64,000 nucleotides of DNA from contig NZ_LN831058.1 of NCBI RefSeq assembly GCF_001375495.1, forward strand, positions 764,768-828,767. The letters are read 5' to 3'. Shown here in pieces: positions 33,734-42,711 of this stretch. A model generated the notes under the pieces. It did not search any database. It was not told where the DNA came from and worked only from the letters and a program-made list of their open reading frames with translations. The position numbers were made by a program, and so were the translations under genes. Position 1 is the first letter of the stretch. Each line of letters begins with the position of its first letter. The stretch comes from Flaviflexus massiliensis. GTDB taxonomy: Bacteria; Actinomycetota; Actinomycetes; Actinomycetales; Actinomycetaceae.

Positions 33734-34054
33734 ATGATCTTTATTGTCGTGAAGTTCCCGGTTAAGCCCGAATATGCCGATCGCTGGGGTGAGATCACTG
33801 CCGAGTTCACCGAGGCAACCCTCGCTGAGCCGGGCAACAAGTTCTTCGAATGGTCCCGTTCTTACAAGAACCCCAACGAGTGGGTTGTTGTGGAAGGATT
33901 TGAGGACGATGCTGCGGGAGACCATGTTAACTCCCCGCACTTTAAGAAGATGCAGGAGGAGTTCCCCCAGTACCTGTCCGCCACGCCCAAAATCATCTCC
34001 CGTCAAATCGACGGCGATGGCTGGGACGAGATGGGCGAACTCGCCGTCAACTAG
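33734..34054 (+). CDS. ABM-domain (YgiN-like) quinol monooxygenase family protein
   Basis: A 106-residue dimeric alpha/beta-barrel protein with the pattern MIFIVVKFPVKPEYADRWGE...NKFFEWSRSYKNPNEWVVVEGFEDDAAGDHVNSPHFKKM. Related small proteins include the quinol monooxygenase YgiN, antibiotic-biosynthesis monooxygenases and heme-degrading IsdG; the heme-ligand pattern is not clear here. The start is supported by GAGAGG eleven bases upstream. A terminator follows. Confidence 0.8.
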   Translation: MIFIVVKFPVKPEYADRWGEITAEFTEATLAEPGNKFFEWSRSYKNPNEWVVVEGFEDDAAGDHVNSPHFKKMQEEFPQYLSATPKIISRQIDGDGWDEMGELAVN

Positions 34055-34065
34055 ATCATCACCGT

Positions 34066-34107
34066 GTGGCGGGCAGGTAGCTCACGACGTGGGCACCTGC
34101 CCGCCAC
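34066..34107 (+). terminator. Terminator hairpin
   Basis: A 13-bp inverted repeat (34066-34078 and 34095-34107) with a 16-nt loop that can itself pair, downstream of the ABM-domain gene. Confidence 0.7.
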
Positions 34108-34175
34108 CAGTTCACCGCCGCTTACCCGGTCCGATTATTGCGGCGTTGTTGAGTGGCATTTATGAGGAGTGAAGA

Positions 34176-34892
34176 ATGGCAGTAGGCCTACCGGAAGCGC
34201 TTCAAAGGCGAGGCCGAGTTCCCGCGATCATTGTTCCCATCTTTGGGGAGCCAAAGGAGCTCGAAAAGAAGGCAGAATCTGCAGCTCTCAAAGGCGCCGA
34301 CCTAATCGAGTGGCGCGCCGATCTCAGCACCGACTGGGAAGGCTGCCTGGAAGCCCTGGCCAATGCCACCATTCCCGTCATCGCGACCATCAGAACCGAC
34401 CGTGAGGGTGGCGAATTCGCGGGCTCGGATAGCGACTATGAGCAGGCGGTCCTCTCGCTCGCGCAAGGACCGGTCACGGTCGTTGATGTCGAGATCAACA
34501 GGCCCCCCGCACACGGTCTTATTGCTCCCCTGCACCATCTCGGTGTTTCCGTTATTGCCTCCCACCACAACTTTGAGCTCACGCCGCGAAACGACGACAT
34601 TGTCGACACGGTGGAACTTATGGCGGAAGCGGAGGCTGACCTGTTCAAGATTGCCTTCATGCCCGCCTACTCGGACGACACGTGGCGGCACATGGAACTA
34701 TCGCGTGAGCTCCGTGGCCGTTACGGAGTTCCCATAATCTCCATCTCCATGGGTCCCGAGGCTGCGTGGACGCGTCTTGCGGCGGGCTCTCTCGGGTCGG
34801 TTGCCACGTTTGCGTCGCTGGACAGCGGCTCTGCCCCCGGACAAATCGATGTCACTCTCGTGAGGGATGTTCTTCACGCGCTGGGCGGATAG
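34176..34892 (+). CDS. aroD: Type I 3-dehydroquinate dehydratase
   Basis: A 238-residue TIM-barrel enzyme of the shikimate pathway that converts 3-dehydroquinate to 3-dehydroshikimate via a Schiff base. The lysine is K158 in DLFKIAFMP, the catalytic His lies in ASHHNFELTP (about residue 130), and EWRAD plus TIRTDREGGEF are substrate-binding motifs. A type I enzyme is notable because many actinobacteria use the unrelated type II enzyme (AroQ). The ATG has GAGGAGTGAAG upstream. Confidence 0.93.
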   Translation: MAVGLPEALQRRGRVPAIIVPIFGEPKELEKKAESAALKGADLIEWRADLSTDWEGCLEALANATIPVIATIRTDREGGEFAGSDSDYEQAVLSLAQGPVTVVDVEINRPPAHGLIAPLHHLGVSVIASHHNFELTPRNDDIVDTVELMAEAEADLFKIAFMPAYSDDTWRHMELSRELRGRYGVPIISISMGPEAAWTRLAAGSLGSVATFASLDSGSAPGQIDVTLVRDVLHALGG

Positions 34893-34901
34893 ACTGGTCA
34901 C

Positions 34902-35066
34902 GTGGAGAATCTACTTGCTGTCCTGCCTTCAATCCTTGCCCTCGGGGCCTTTGCCGCGGTCATGAGGCTCATCATGAACTCCGACCGTCTCGAACGTAAG
35001 GCTGAGGCGGAACTGGATGCGCAGGAGGCCGCGCAAGCTCCAGCCCACGATCAATCGGCGGACTAG
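34902..35066 (+). CDS. Small single-pass membrane protein
   Basis: A 54-residue frame from GTG 34902 to TAG 35064-35066. It has an N-terminal hydrophobic helix ([20 protein letters not shown]) followed by a charged, Ala/Glu-rich tail ([17 protein letters not shown]). It lies nine bases after aroD and 47 bases before gpmA in the same orientation. I do not recognise the family; similar short membrane proteins often accompany gpmA in Actinomycetales. Confidence 0.6.
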   Translation: MENLLAVLPSILALGAFAAVMRLIMNSDRLERKAEAELDAQEAAQAPAHDQSAD

Positions 35067-35113
35067 GTCCGCCGTCCTTCGTTAATGAACTACTGACATG
35101 GAAAGATAGGTAC

Positions 35114-35851
35114 ATGGTCTACAAACTAGTTCTGCTCCGCCACGGCGAGAGTGAATGGAATGCAAAGAATCTCTTCACCGGCTGGGTCGATGTGCCGCTG
35201 TCGGAGAAGGGTGTGGAAGAGGCGAAGCGCGGCGGTCAGCTCCTGGTTGATGCTGGCGTGACCCCCGATATTCTGCACACCTCCCTCCTGCGTCGCGCCA
35301 TCTCCACCGCGAACCTGGCTCTCGACGCTGCTGACCTGCACTGGATTCCGGTCAAGCGCAACTGGCGCCTCAACGAGCGCCACTACGGCGCTCTGCAGGG
35401 CAAGAATAAGAAGGAAATCCGTGACGAGTACGGCGAGGAGCAGTTCATGCAGTGGCGTCGCTCCTACGACGTGCCGCCGCCGGCAATCGAACTCGGAACC
35501 GAATTCTCTCAGGATCAGGATCCCCGCTACGCAGGTGAACCGATCCCCGCAACCGAGTGCCTGAAGGACGTTCTTGAGCGTATGCTCCCGTACTGGGATT
35601 CGGAGATCGTGCCCGACATCAAGTCCGGCAAGACCGTTCTCATCACCGCGCACGGCAATTCGCTGCGCGCCATCGTCAAGCACCTTGACGGTATCTCCGA
35701 TGAGGAGATCTCCGGTCTCAACATCCCCACCGGCATCCCCCTCTACTACGAACTGGATGAGGATCTGAAGCCGATCACCGCAGGTGGCACCTACCTCGAC
35801 CCCGAGGCAGCCAAGGCCGCGATCGACGCGGTTGCCAACCAGGGTAAGTAA
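35114..35851 (+). CDS. gpmA: 2,3-bisphosphoglycerate-dependent phosphoglycerate mutase
   Basis: A 245-residue glycolytic enzyme that interconverts 3- and 2-phosphoglycerate. The phosphohistidine motif is [10 protein letters not shown] (His10), and further marks are [16 protein letters not shown], the second His region [16 protein letters not shown], and [12 protein letters not shown]. An intrinsic terminator follows. In actinobacteria gpmA commonly neighbours senX3-regX3, as here. Confidence 0.96.
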   Translation: MVYKLVLLRHGESEWNAKNLFTGWVDVPLSEKGVEEAKRGGQLLVDAGVTPDILHTSLLRRAISTANLALDAADLHWIPVKRNWRLNERHYGALQGKNKKEIRDEYGEEQFMQWRRSYDVPPPAIELGTEFSQDQDPRYAGEPIPATECLKDVLERMLPYWDSEIVPDIKSGKTVLITAHGNSLRAIVKHLDGISDEEISGLNIPTGIPLYYELDEDLKPITAGGTYLDPEAAKAAIDAVANQGK

Positions 35852-35870
35852 CCTTAAGGATTGAACCGGA

Positions 35871-35900
35871 AGGGGCCAGCCACACCAGTGGCTGGCCCCT
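35871..35900 (+). terminator. gpmA rho-independent terminator
   Basis: A 13-bp perfect stem (35871-35883 and 35888-35900) with an ACCA tetraloop, followed by TTGTCTGTCTT. Confidence 0.9.
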
Positions 35901-36077
35901 TTGTCTGTCTTCCCTCGCAAAGGCGCGGCAGCAAACTACCTCTGTCCTGCCAAGTGCGGCCCTCGTCCCTTGAGCCACTCGGCAGCTATCAGTGCACTGA
36001 CCGGAATGGTCAACCATTAACCGCGCAACCGTAGATTGTGGGGACGAGATGCGTGACGGGAGTGCGGGTAAAGAAAC

Positions 36078-36110
36078 GGGTGGGCCAGACATCTAGTGCC
36101 CGGCCCACCC
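36078..36110 (-). terminator. phoU terminator
   Basis: A 9-bp stem (GGGTGGGCC / GGCCCACCC) followed on the minus strand by GTTTCTTTACC, 21 bases after the phoU stop. Confidence 0.75.
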
Positions 36111-36131
36111 ATTGAGGGTAAGAAGCTGCTG

Positions 36132-36824
36132 TTAGCTCTGTTCCTCGTGGCTTTCTGCTACCTGGCGGATGGTTTCATCGCGTTCAGCGTTGACTCCGGT
36201 GACGAGGAAGGTGATGCGGCGGGCGATCGAAACGCCGTGGTCGCCGAAGCGCTCCATGTAGCGGGCCAGCAGGACGGAGTCGATGATGGCCTGGCGGTCG
36301 ACGTCGTTTGCGGGATCGAGGATGAGGGAGAACGACTTCTGGTGCAGTTCGTCCAGAAGGTTGTCCTCTTCTTCGATGCGCTCAGCAAGCGACAGGTCGT
36401 GCGTGTCGAGTAGTTCGGCGACGCGCTCACCAACGATGGTGGCGTGCTCTGCCATTTCCACCAGAAGGTCGTAGATCGGGCCGGTGTTGACGCGTTCGGG
36501 GTAGCGGCCGCGGGCCACGTAGGCGACGTGACGGGCGAGGTCTCCCATGCGCTCCAGGGTGGAGGAGATGCGCAGTGCTGAGACGACGGTCCGGAGGTCG
36601 GCCGCGACGGGGGCCTGCCTGGCGAGGACGGAAATACCCATCTCGTCCAGGTTGCGCTCGAGAGCATCGATGCGCTTATCCGCATCGATTACCTGCTCGG
36701 CTAGCGCGAGGTTGGCGTCCTTGAGGGACTCGGTGGCACGCTTCATAGAGCGTGCGACTTCACGGCCCTGCTTTTCGAGGTCGTCGCCGAGTTGCTGCAT
36801 TTCTTGCTTAAAGAGCTCGCGCAT
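36132..36824 (-). CDS. phoU: Phosphate signalling regulator PhoU
   Basis: A 230-residue protein made of two three-helix PhoU repeats, each with the metal-binding E/D-x3-D motif (ERMGDLARHVAYVARG near residue 80 and ERFGDHGVSIARRI near 195). PhoU links the Pst phosphate transporter to the histidine kinase and dampens the phosphate-starvation response. TTAGGAGACACT precedes the ATG. It is divergent from senX3-regX3, its expected partner system. Confidence 0.93.
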   Translation of the reverse strand: MRELFKQEMQQLGDDLEKQGREVARSMKRATESLKDANLALAEQVIDADKRIDALERNLDEMGISVLARQAPVAADLRTVVSALRISSTLERMGDLARHVAYVARGRYPERVNTGPIYDLLVEMAEHATIVGERVAELLDTHDLSLAERIEEEDNLLDELHQKSFSLILDPANDVDRQAIIDSVLLARYMERFGDHGVSIARRITFLVTGVNAERDETIRQVAESHEEQS

Positions 36825-36890
36825 AGTGTCTCCTAATGTTTCAAGCTCGGAGGGGATTTAAAATGTCCAAGCATGATCCCATCATAACTT

Positions 36891-36921
36891 GGTTAACGTT
36901 TTACGGTTTTCAGGTTAACGG
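36891..36921. promoter_or_regulatory. Candidate PHO-box/RegX3 operator
   Basis: GGTTAACG occurs at 36891-36898 and 36913-36920, spaced exactly 22 bp (two 11-bp units), with a weaker unit TACGGTTTTCA between. The 11-bp direct-repeat architecture is that of actinobacterial PHO boxes (PhoP/RegX3 sites). It lies in the phoU-senX3 divergent region, about 60-90 bp from each start. Confidence 0.6.
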
Positions 36922-36980
36922 AAAGTGAGCGGGAGGTACCTGGGTGGGTGAACTGTGTACCGACACATTACTCTGGTGCT

Positions 36981-38147
36981 ATGTCTGGCTTTGGGATTGT
37001 TCACCTCATCGTCGCCCTCCTCCTCGGTGTGCTTCTTGGAGTGGGTGGCGTGTGGGCGTATCGTGCCTACCGGACTGAAGAGGAGGAAAGCGTCGAGACG
37101 GCCCCGGCCATCAACGATGGTGACATCCAGTCCCTGCTTGCTGCCATGCCTCAGGCGCACATCCTCCTCACCCGCGCCGGTGACGTTGAGCGGGCCTCAA
37201 CAGTTGCCTACTCCCTTGGCCTGGTGCGTGGCACCCGGATTACCCGTTCTGAAATTGTTGCGGTCGTGAACGAGGTACGTGAAACGGGGCAGGTGCAGGA
37301 CATGGAGATGTCGATGCGCCGCACGGTGGAAGGCATGGACAAACTCATTTTGTCCGTGCGCGTGGCTCCCGTGAGCGGGGATCGTACCCTCGTCCTGTTC
37401 TTTGATACGACCGAAGCGAAGCGCTTGGAAGCAACCCGGCGCGACTTCGTTGCGAACATTTCTCACGAGCTTAAAACCCCCGTGGGGGCAATCGGACTTC
37501 TCGCAGAAACACTCCAGGAGTGTGCCGATGAGCCCGAGAACGTCGTGGTGTTCAGCGAACGGCTCCAGCGCGAATCCACAAGGCTGGCCGCTCTTGTTCA
37601 AGACATCATCGAACTCTCCCGCCTGCAAGACGGCGCCGCCCTCACGAACCTGCAACTTGTCGAACTCGATTCGGTTGTGACCGAGGCAATGGACCGCTGC
37701 CGGATTGAGGCCGAAAGTCGCGGCATCACCCTCGTCGCCGGCCCCTCCCAGGACCCGCACGCCTTTGGTGACAAGTCTCTTCTGACCACGGCGATCCGCA
37801 ACCTTATCGACAACGCGATTCGCTACTCCAATCCCGGTGGCAGGGTTTCCATCGGCGTCAGTGAACTTGACGGTGAAATGAGAATTGCAGTTGTTGATCA
37901 GGGTGTTGGTATTCCCTTCGAGCAGCGTGAACGAGTCTTTGAACGCTTCTACCGCGGTGACGAGGCAAGAACCCGGGAGACCGGTGGTTCGGGTCTGGGG
38001 CTCAGCATCGTCAAGCACGTGGCTGCCGATCACGGTGGCCGAGTAGAGCTCTGGAGCGAACCCGGCAAGGGCTCCACATTTACTTTCATTATCCCCGCTG
38101 CCTATGTTTCTAGTGCGACCGACTATAAGGAAGAGGACCTGCTATGA
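36981..38147 (+). CDS. senX3: Sensor histidine kinase SenX3
   Basis: 388 residues from ATG 36981 (MSGFGIVHLIVALLL), the chosen start because TACTCT lies six bases upstream (leaderless -10) and no ribosome site supports the codon 11 triplets earlier. One N-terminal membrane helix (IVHLIVALLLGVLLGVGGVW), a PAS-like domain (about residues 45-150), phosphoacceptor His162 in NISHELKTPVG, and the HATPase boxes NLIDNAIRYSN, DQGVGIP and GSGLGLSIVKH. It senses phosphate status through PhoU/Pst in mycobacteria. Its stop overlaps regX3 by four bases. Confidence 0.93.
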   Translation: MSGFGIVHLIVALLLGVLLGVGGVWAYRAYRTEEEESVETAPAINDGDIQSLLAAMPQAHILLTRAGDVERASTVAYSLGLVRGTRITRSEIVAVVNEVRETGQVQDMEMSMRRTVEGMDKLILSVRVAPVSGDRTLVLFFDTTEAKRLEATRRDFVANISHELKTPVGAIGLLAETLQECADEPENVVVFSERLQRESTRLAALVQDIIELSRLQDGAALTNLQLVELDSVVTEAMDRCRIEAESRGITLVAGPSQDPHAFGDKSLLTTAIRNLIDNAIRYSNPGGRVSIGVSELDGEMRIAVVDQGVGIPFEQRERVFERFYRGDEARTRETGGSGLGLSIVKHVAADHGGRVELWSEPGKGSTFTFIIPAAYVSSATDYKEEDLL

Positions 38148-38833
38148 CTTCGATCCTGCTTGTGGAAGACGAAGCCTCGTACCGTGACACGCTTGCCTTC
38201 AAGCTCCGTCGGGACGGCTACGACGTATTTGCCGTCGGTGACGGCAAGGAAGCGGTCGAATCGTTCGACCGTGCACAGCCCGATATTGTGCTACTCGACC
38301 TCATGTTGCCGGGGCTGAGTGGAACCGAAGTGTGCCGTCAGATCCGTCAGAAATCTTCCGTGCCCGTCATCATGCTCACCGCCAAGGATTCCGAGATCGA
38401 CAAGGTCGTGGGATTGGAGATCGGCGCGGATGACTACGTGACAAAACCATACTCCTACCGTGAGCTGGTGGCTCGCATGAGGGCAGTGCTGCGCAGGGGC
38501 GCACCAGAGGAGGAAGAGGGCGAAGATTCGGCACTGACCGTGGGCCGGGTTTACATGAACACGGACCGCCACGAAGTGCGCATCGATGGAATAACGATCG
38601 CCATGCCCCTGCGCGAGTTTGAACTCCTCGAACTGTTTATGCGCAACCCCAACCGTGTCCTCACCCGCGGCCAGATCATCGACCGCATTTGGGGGCCCAA
38701 CTACATTGGTGACACGAAGACTCTCGACGTTCACGTCAAGCGCGTCCGTTCCAAAATCGAACTCGACCCCTCCGCACCCACCATGCTCCGCACCGTCCGC
38801 GGACTCGGCTACAAGCTCGTCACCGAAGAATAA
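38144..38833 (+). CDS. regX3: Response regulator RegX3 (OmpR/PhoB family)
   Basis: A 229-residue regulator: receiver domain with the acidic pocket (LLVEDE), phosphoacceptor Asp52 in DIVLLDLMLPG and KPYS, then a winged-helix DNA-binding domain (about residues 130-229) ending KRVRSKIE...LRTVRGLGYKL. It is the partner of SenX3 and controls phosphate-starvation genes. ATGA overlap with senX3. Two hairpins follow. Confidence 0.95.
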   Translation: MTSILLVEDEASYRDTLAFKLRRDGYDVFAVGDGKEAVESFDRAQPDIVLLDLMLPGLSGTEVCRQIRQKSSVPVIMLTAKDSEIDKVVGLEIGADDYVTKPYSYRELVARMRAVLRRGAPEEEEGEDSALTVGRVYMNTDRHEVRIDGITIAMPLREFELLELFMRNPNRVLTRGQIIDRIWGPNYIGDTKTLDVHVKRVRSKIELDPSAPTMLRTVRGLGYKLVTEE

Positions 38834-38869
38834 AACGGGCCTACTACAGCGCTGAAGCAGACATGATCA

Positions 38870-38893
38870 CGGGGCCCGCATGAGCGGGCCCCG
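38870..38893 (+). terminator. regX3 terminator
   Basis: A 10-bp GC-rich stem (CGGGGCCCGC / GCGGGCCCCG) with an ATGA loop. Confidence 0.7.
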
Positions 38894-38909
38894 GTCCTTA
38901 GCGGATATG

Positions 38910-38937
38910 CCTGTGGCCAGCTATTGCTGGCCACAGG
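38910..38937. terminator. Second hairpin between convergent genes
   Basis: A 12-bp perfect stem (38910-38921 and 38926-38937) with a 4-nt loop, probably ending the leftward lipoprotein transcript. Confidence 0.7.
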
Positions 38938-38963
38938 GAGAAAGCCTTACCGAAAGACTGTGA

Positions 38964-39434
38964 TTAGTCGCAGTCGGGAGTGAAGGGAAGGAAGTCTTCG
39001 TACTCTGGAGTGCACGCCGAGATCACGGGGATGAGGGACGTGGTTTCCGAACCGGAAGCAGCGATAACAGCCGAGATGTTGTCACCGGGCTGGAAGTCAC
39101 CTTCCACCACCATAAGCTCATCCTCTTCTGCGACCTCGTCGGAGGAGAAGTTGATGTGGCTGTTTGCATCGACATCGAAGGCCGCATCAAAGTCGTCAGC
39201 AACAATCGTGGCCGTCGTGTCTTCTTCAGAACGGTTGTTGACAAGACCAACGAGCACGCCCTCGCCGCTACCGTCGGTGAGCACCATGAGGTTCTCGAAA
39301 ACAACGTCGGAATCGAGATGGACGCGGATACCGTCCGAGGGTGCGTACGGCTTCTGAGTGATTGCTTCAGTTGTTGTCGAGCACGCTGCAAGCAAGAGCA
39401 GGGCGCCTGCGGCGACGAGACGCTTCGGATTCAC
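38964..39434 (-). CDS. Putative lipoprotein, unknown function
   Basis: 156 residues from GTG 39434, which has GGAGG five bases upstream. The signal peptide ends in GALLLLAACSTT, a clear lipobox with Cys at about 18. The mature part (about 138 residues) is acidic and beta-rich with VVFENLMVLTDGSGEGVLVGLVNN, suggesting a small immunoglobulin-like or copper-chaperone-like sandwich, but I do not recognise a family. It is divergent from carD, an arrangement seen in other actinobacteria. Confidence 0.8.
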   Translation of the reverse strand: MNPKRLVAAGALLLLAACSTTTEAITQKPYAPSDGIRVHLDSDVVFENLMVLTDGSGEGVLVGLVNNRSEEDTTATIVADDFDAAFDVDANSHINFSSDEVAEEDELMVVEGDFQPGDNISAVIAASGSETTSLIPVISACTPEYEDFLPFTPDCD

Positions 39435-39583
39435 ATGACCTCCTATGTCAATTCCCCAGAATAACCTATTTTGTCCACTTGAAAGGCGTCCTGCCGGGGA
39501 ATTATCGGATCCTGGGGTCACAATTCACGATGATGCTAGAATAGGGGTCTAGTTGGGCTGATTTTTTGAAAGGCTTTCTATTT

Positions 39584-40063
39584 ATGTCGCTTAAGGTTGG
39601 CGAGACTGTTGTCTACCCCCACCACGGGGCCGCTTATATCGAAGATATTGAAACCAAGGTCATCGATGGTGAGGAACTGAAGTACCTGACCCTTCGGGTT
39701 ATTCAGGGAGACCTCGTCATTCAGGTGCCCGCCTCCTCCATCGAGGATGTTGGTGTTCGCGACGTGTCGAACGAAGCGAAGCTTGAAGAGGTGTTCGACG
39801 TTCTTCGTGAAGAACTCGTCGAAGAGCCTGCTAACTGGTCCCGTCGATACAAGGCGAACGGTGAGAAGCTCACGAGCGGTGACGTCATCAAGGTGGCGGA
39901 AGTTGTTCGCGACCTGACCCGCAGGGACGAGGACCGTCACCTGTCGGCAGGTGAGAAGCGGATGCTCACCCAGGCACGTCAGATCCTCGAATCTGAGGTT
40001 GCTCTCGCAAAGGACATCAACGAAGAAGAGGCTTCGGCGCTTCTCGATGAGAACCTGAACTGA
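39584..40063 (+). CDS. carD: CarD-family RNA polymerase-binding regulator
   Basis: 159 residues from ATG 39584 ([20 protein letters not shown]) with GAAAGG ten bases upstream. The N-terminal Tudor-like RNAP-interacting domain (residues 1-60) contains [11 protein letters not shown], and the C-terminal helical domain has the conserved Trp ([13 protein letters not shown]) that contacts promoter DNA. CarD stabilises open complexes at rRNA and other housekeeping promoters and is essential in mycobacteria. A TAGAAT -10 element lies at 39537-39542. Confidence 0.93.
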   Translation: MSLKVGETVVYPHHGAAYIEDIETKVIDGEELKYLTLRVIQGDLVIQVPASSIEDVGVRDVSNEAKLEEVFDVLREELVEEPANWSRRYKANGEKLTSGDVIKVAEVVRDLTRRDEDRHLSAGEKRMLTQARQILESEVALAKDINEEEASALLDENLN

Positions 40064-40064
40064 C

Positions 40065-40742
40065 ATGACGACCGCGGTTGTTGTGACCGCCGCTGGCATG
40101 GGTACTCGGCTCGGGTTCAACATGCCAAAAGCGCTCGTCCCTTTGGGCGGGCGCACACTTATAGAGCGAGCCCTTGACGGGGTTCATGCCTCCCAGATTG
40201 CCGACCGGATCGTGGTGACGATCCCTCCCGGAACAGAAGACGTGTTCGGGAGCCTTGTCGGCCCGGGAATCGATATCGTGGCGGGCGGGGACAACCGTCA
40301 ACAGTCCGTCAAGAACGGCCTCGATATCGTGTCGGATGCTGACATTGTTCTCGTGCACGATGCTGCCAGGTGCCTGACACCCCCGGAGGTCACGGTGCGT
40401 GTGCGGGATGCGATTCTTGCGGGCCACGCCGGGGCGGTCCCGGGAGTGCCGGTCACGGACACCGTGAAGAAGGTGATTCCCCACGAACGGTTTGAACCCG
40501 TGGAAGACACGCTCGACCGGACCGTCCTCCGTCAAGTCCAAACCCCCCAAGCCTTCCGCGGTGACATTCTCCGCGAGGCCCACGAACTCGTGTGGCCGGG
40601 AGCAAATGGTGCGCCGGACGACGCGAGCCTGGTCGAATACCTGGGCCACGATGTCGTGATCGTTGAGGGCAGCGTCCTTGCCCTCAAGGTCACGACCGCA
40701 TTCGATCTGAAATTCTCCGAACTGCTCTTGGAGGACGCGTGA
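40065..40742 (+). CDS. ispD: 2-C-methyl-D-erythritol 4-phosphate cytidylyltransferase
   Basis: A 225-residue Rossmann-like nucleotidyltransferase of the MEP isoprenoid pathway. The CTP-binding signature is [31 protein letters not shown] and [14 protein letters not shown] are further family motifs. It begins one base after carD's stop and overlaps ispF by four bases, forming the classical carD-ispD-ispF operon. Confidence 0.95.
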   Translation: MTTAVVVTAAGMGTRLGFNMPKALVPLGGRTLIERALDGVHASQIADRIVVTIPPGTEDVFGSLVGPGIDIVAGGDNRQQSVKNGLDIVSDADIVLVHDAARCLTPPEVTVRVRDAILAGHAGAVPGVPVTDTVKKVIPHERFEPVEDTLDRTVLRQVQTPQAFRGDILREAHELVWPGANGAPDDASLVEYLGHDVVIVEGSVLALKVTTAFDLKFSELLLEDA

Positions 40743-41206
40743 GGGTTGCAAGCGCACTCGACGTGCACGCTTTTTCCGATGAGCCGCGCCCCCTCATGCT
40801 TGCCTGCCTCGAATTCTCACCCACGGGCGGGCTTGCAGGACACAGCGACGCTGACGTCGTTGCCCATGCCGCAGCCGACGCTCTCCTTATCGCCTCCGGG
40901 ATTGGTGAACTCGGCACTGTCTTTGGTACCGACCGTCCCGAATGGAAGGGTGCTTCGGGCTCAGCTCTCCTCGCCGAAGCCGTGAGGCTCGTGGGGGAGG
41001 ACGGCTGGGAGATCAACAACGTTTCGGTTCAGGTCATCGGCCACAAGCCGCGCTTCTCACAACGACGGATGGAAGCGCAAGAAGTCATGACCAAGATCCT
41101 CGGTGCACCCGTTCTTCTTTCCGCCACGACGACCGATCACCTGGGTGCTCTTGGCAGGGTTGAGGGCATCGCCGCCCTCGCAACAGTGCTACTGACAGCA
41201 AAGTGA
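40739..41206 (+). CDS. ispF: 2-C-methyl-D-erythritol 2,4-cyclodiphosphate synthase
   Basis: A 155-residue trimeric enzyme of the MEP pathway. The zinc ligands are Asp8 and His10 (ALDVHAF) and the His of [31 protein letters not shown] and [20 protein letters not shown] complete the family signature. GTG start overlapping ispD. Confidence 0.95.
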   Translation: MRVASALDVHAFSDEPRPLMLACLEFSPTGGLAGHSDADVVAHAAADALLIASGIGELGTVFGTDRPEWKGASGSALLAEAVRLVGEDGWEINNVSVQVIGHKPRFSQRRMEAQEVMTKILGAPVLLSATTTDHLGALGRVEGIAALATVLLTAK

Positions 41207-41291
41207 TCGAACATTAGGCGACTGGCCCGTAACTCTCCACTAACTGTGACTCTGCGGAGCTTTGCTGGTGCCTGATCAGGTCTGCTCGGCG

Positions 41292-42608
41292 TTACTTTTC
41301 GGTATTGCTGACCTCGTTGGGGCGGACGAAGAAGAACGTGATGAAGCCGGAGAGTAGGACGAGAACGATTCCGAGAATGCCGAAGTGGGCTGCTGCTTCC
41401 TTCGAGGAACCCGTAAGCGTGGCACCGAGGGTGATCGCGGTCGAGTACATGAACGGGGAGAGGAAGGAGACTGCTCGCCCGGTTGTGGCGTAAAGGCCGA
41501 ACACTTCACCCTCCTCACCGGGAGGGATGATGCGGGCGAGATAGGTGCGCGAACTGGACTGCGTGGGGCCCACGAATACGCACAGAAGCAGACCGCAAAT
41601 CCAGAACACCATTTGTCCCGCGTCGTGGAGGATGAAGATGATCGTGCCGAGGACGAGCATGGAGCCGAGCGAGAAGAGGATCAGGGGGCGGGCACCGACC
41701 CTGTCATCCAGGTAGCCGAAGGAAATGGTGGCGATACCGGCAACGAGGTTCGCGACAATACCGAAGACGAGCACCTCGTCCGAAGTAAATCCGAAGGCCG
41801 CTGCGGCAAGCACACCACCGTAGGCGAACACTCCGGCAAGGCCGTCACGGAAGAGCGCGGAGGAGCCCAGGAACCACACGAGGGACCGGTCCTTCTTCCA
41901 CAGGTGCCTGATCGAGGCGAAGAGGGCCTTGTAGGAGCCGATGACCCCGACCTTCTCGGTGGTTTTTGGTGGGGTGTCGGATGCGGTGAGCATGAGGGGC
42001 AGGGAGAACACGAGCGTCCAGATTGCACAGAAAATCATGGAGACCCGGATGTTCATTCCATCATCCGAGGTCACACCAAACCAGCCCACTTCGGGACCGA
42101 TGAGGCCAACGTAGAGGATGAGCATGAGGACGATTCCACCCACGTATCCCAGTCCCCATCCCAGACCCGAGATCCTGCCGATGGTCTTCGGGGTGGAGAT
42201 GTCGGCCAGGATCGCGTTGTATACGACCGAACCGGTTTCGAACGCGATATTGCCAACAGCGAGGAGGAGCAACCCGAGCCACAGGTAGGACTCGTCGGGC
42301 CTGACGAGAGCGAGTCCGCCCGTTGCAAGAATGGTGATGAGGGTGGTGACAAAGATCAGTTTCTGGCGCTTGCCCGAGCGGTCCACGGACTGGCCAACGA
42401 CCGGGGCGATGATGGCGACGAAGATGCCGGCCGCGGTCATCGTGTATCCCAGGTTCGTGTTCGCGTCATCTCCGAACAGGTCGGCGTTGGAGATATAGAC
42501 GGAAAACACGAAGGTGGTGACAACCGCATTGAAAGCGGCGGAAGCCCAGTCCCACAGCGCCCACGTTGTTACCTTGTTGCGGTTCGCCCGCTTTGTCACT
42601 TTGCTCAT
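41292..42608 (-). CDS. MFS transporter, UMF1/Atg22-like
   Basis: A 438-residue polytopic protein with the UMF1 N-terminal signature WALWDWASAAFNAVVTTFVF and VVGQSVDRSGKRQ, IPPGEEGEVFGLYATTGRAVSFLSP and about 12 membrane helices. Atg22 in yeast exports amino acids from the vacuole; bacterial UMF1 members have no established substrate. Single gene, convergent with ispF. Confidence 0.87.
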   Translation of the reverse strand: MSKVTKRANRNKVTTWALWDWASAAFNAVVTTFVFSVYISNADLFGDDANTNLGYTMTAAGIFVAIIAPVVGQSVDRSGKRQKLIFVTTLITILATGGLALVRPDESYLWLGLLLLAVGNIAFETGSVVYNAILADISTPKTIGRISGLGWGLGYVGGIVLMLILYVGLIGPEVGWFGVTSDDGMNIRVSMIFCAIWTLVFSLPLMLTASDTPPKTTEKVGVIGSYKALFASIRHLWKKDRSLVWFLGSSALFRDGLAGVFAYGGVLAAAAFGFTSDEVLVFGIVANLVAGIATISFGYLDDRVGARPLILFSLGSMLVLGTIIFILHDAGQMVFWICGLLLCVFVGPTQSSSRTYLARIIPPGEEGEVFGLYATTGRAVSFLSPFMYSTAITLGATLTGSSKEAAAHFGILGIVLVLLSGFITFFFVRPNEVSNTEK

Positions 42609-42711
42609 TCCTGCACAGTACCGCGAGTTTGATAACGGAAAGTGAATAATGACTGAAGCCGGTTGCCTCCAGTCCTGCGAAGAACGGTGCCGATACGGGT
42701 AACCTAGTGGT

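Noticed and set aside
41385-42632. 415-codon plus-strand frame opposite the UMF1 transporter
   Set aside because: Typical antisense shadow (Gly/Glu/Asp/Arg-rich); the minus-strand frame has clear family motifs.
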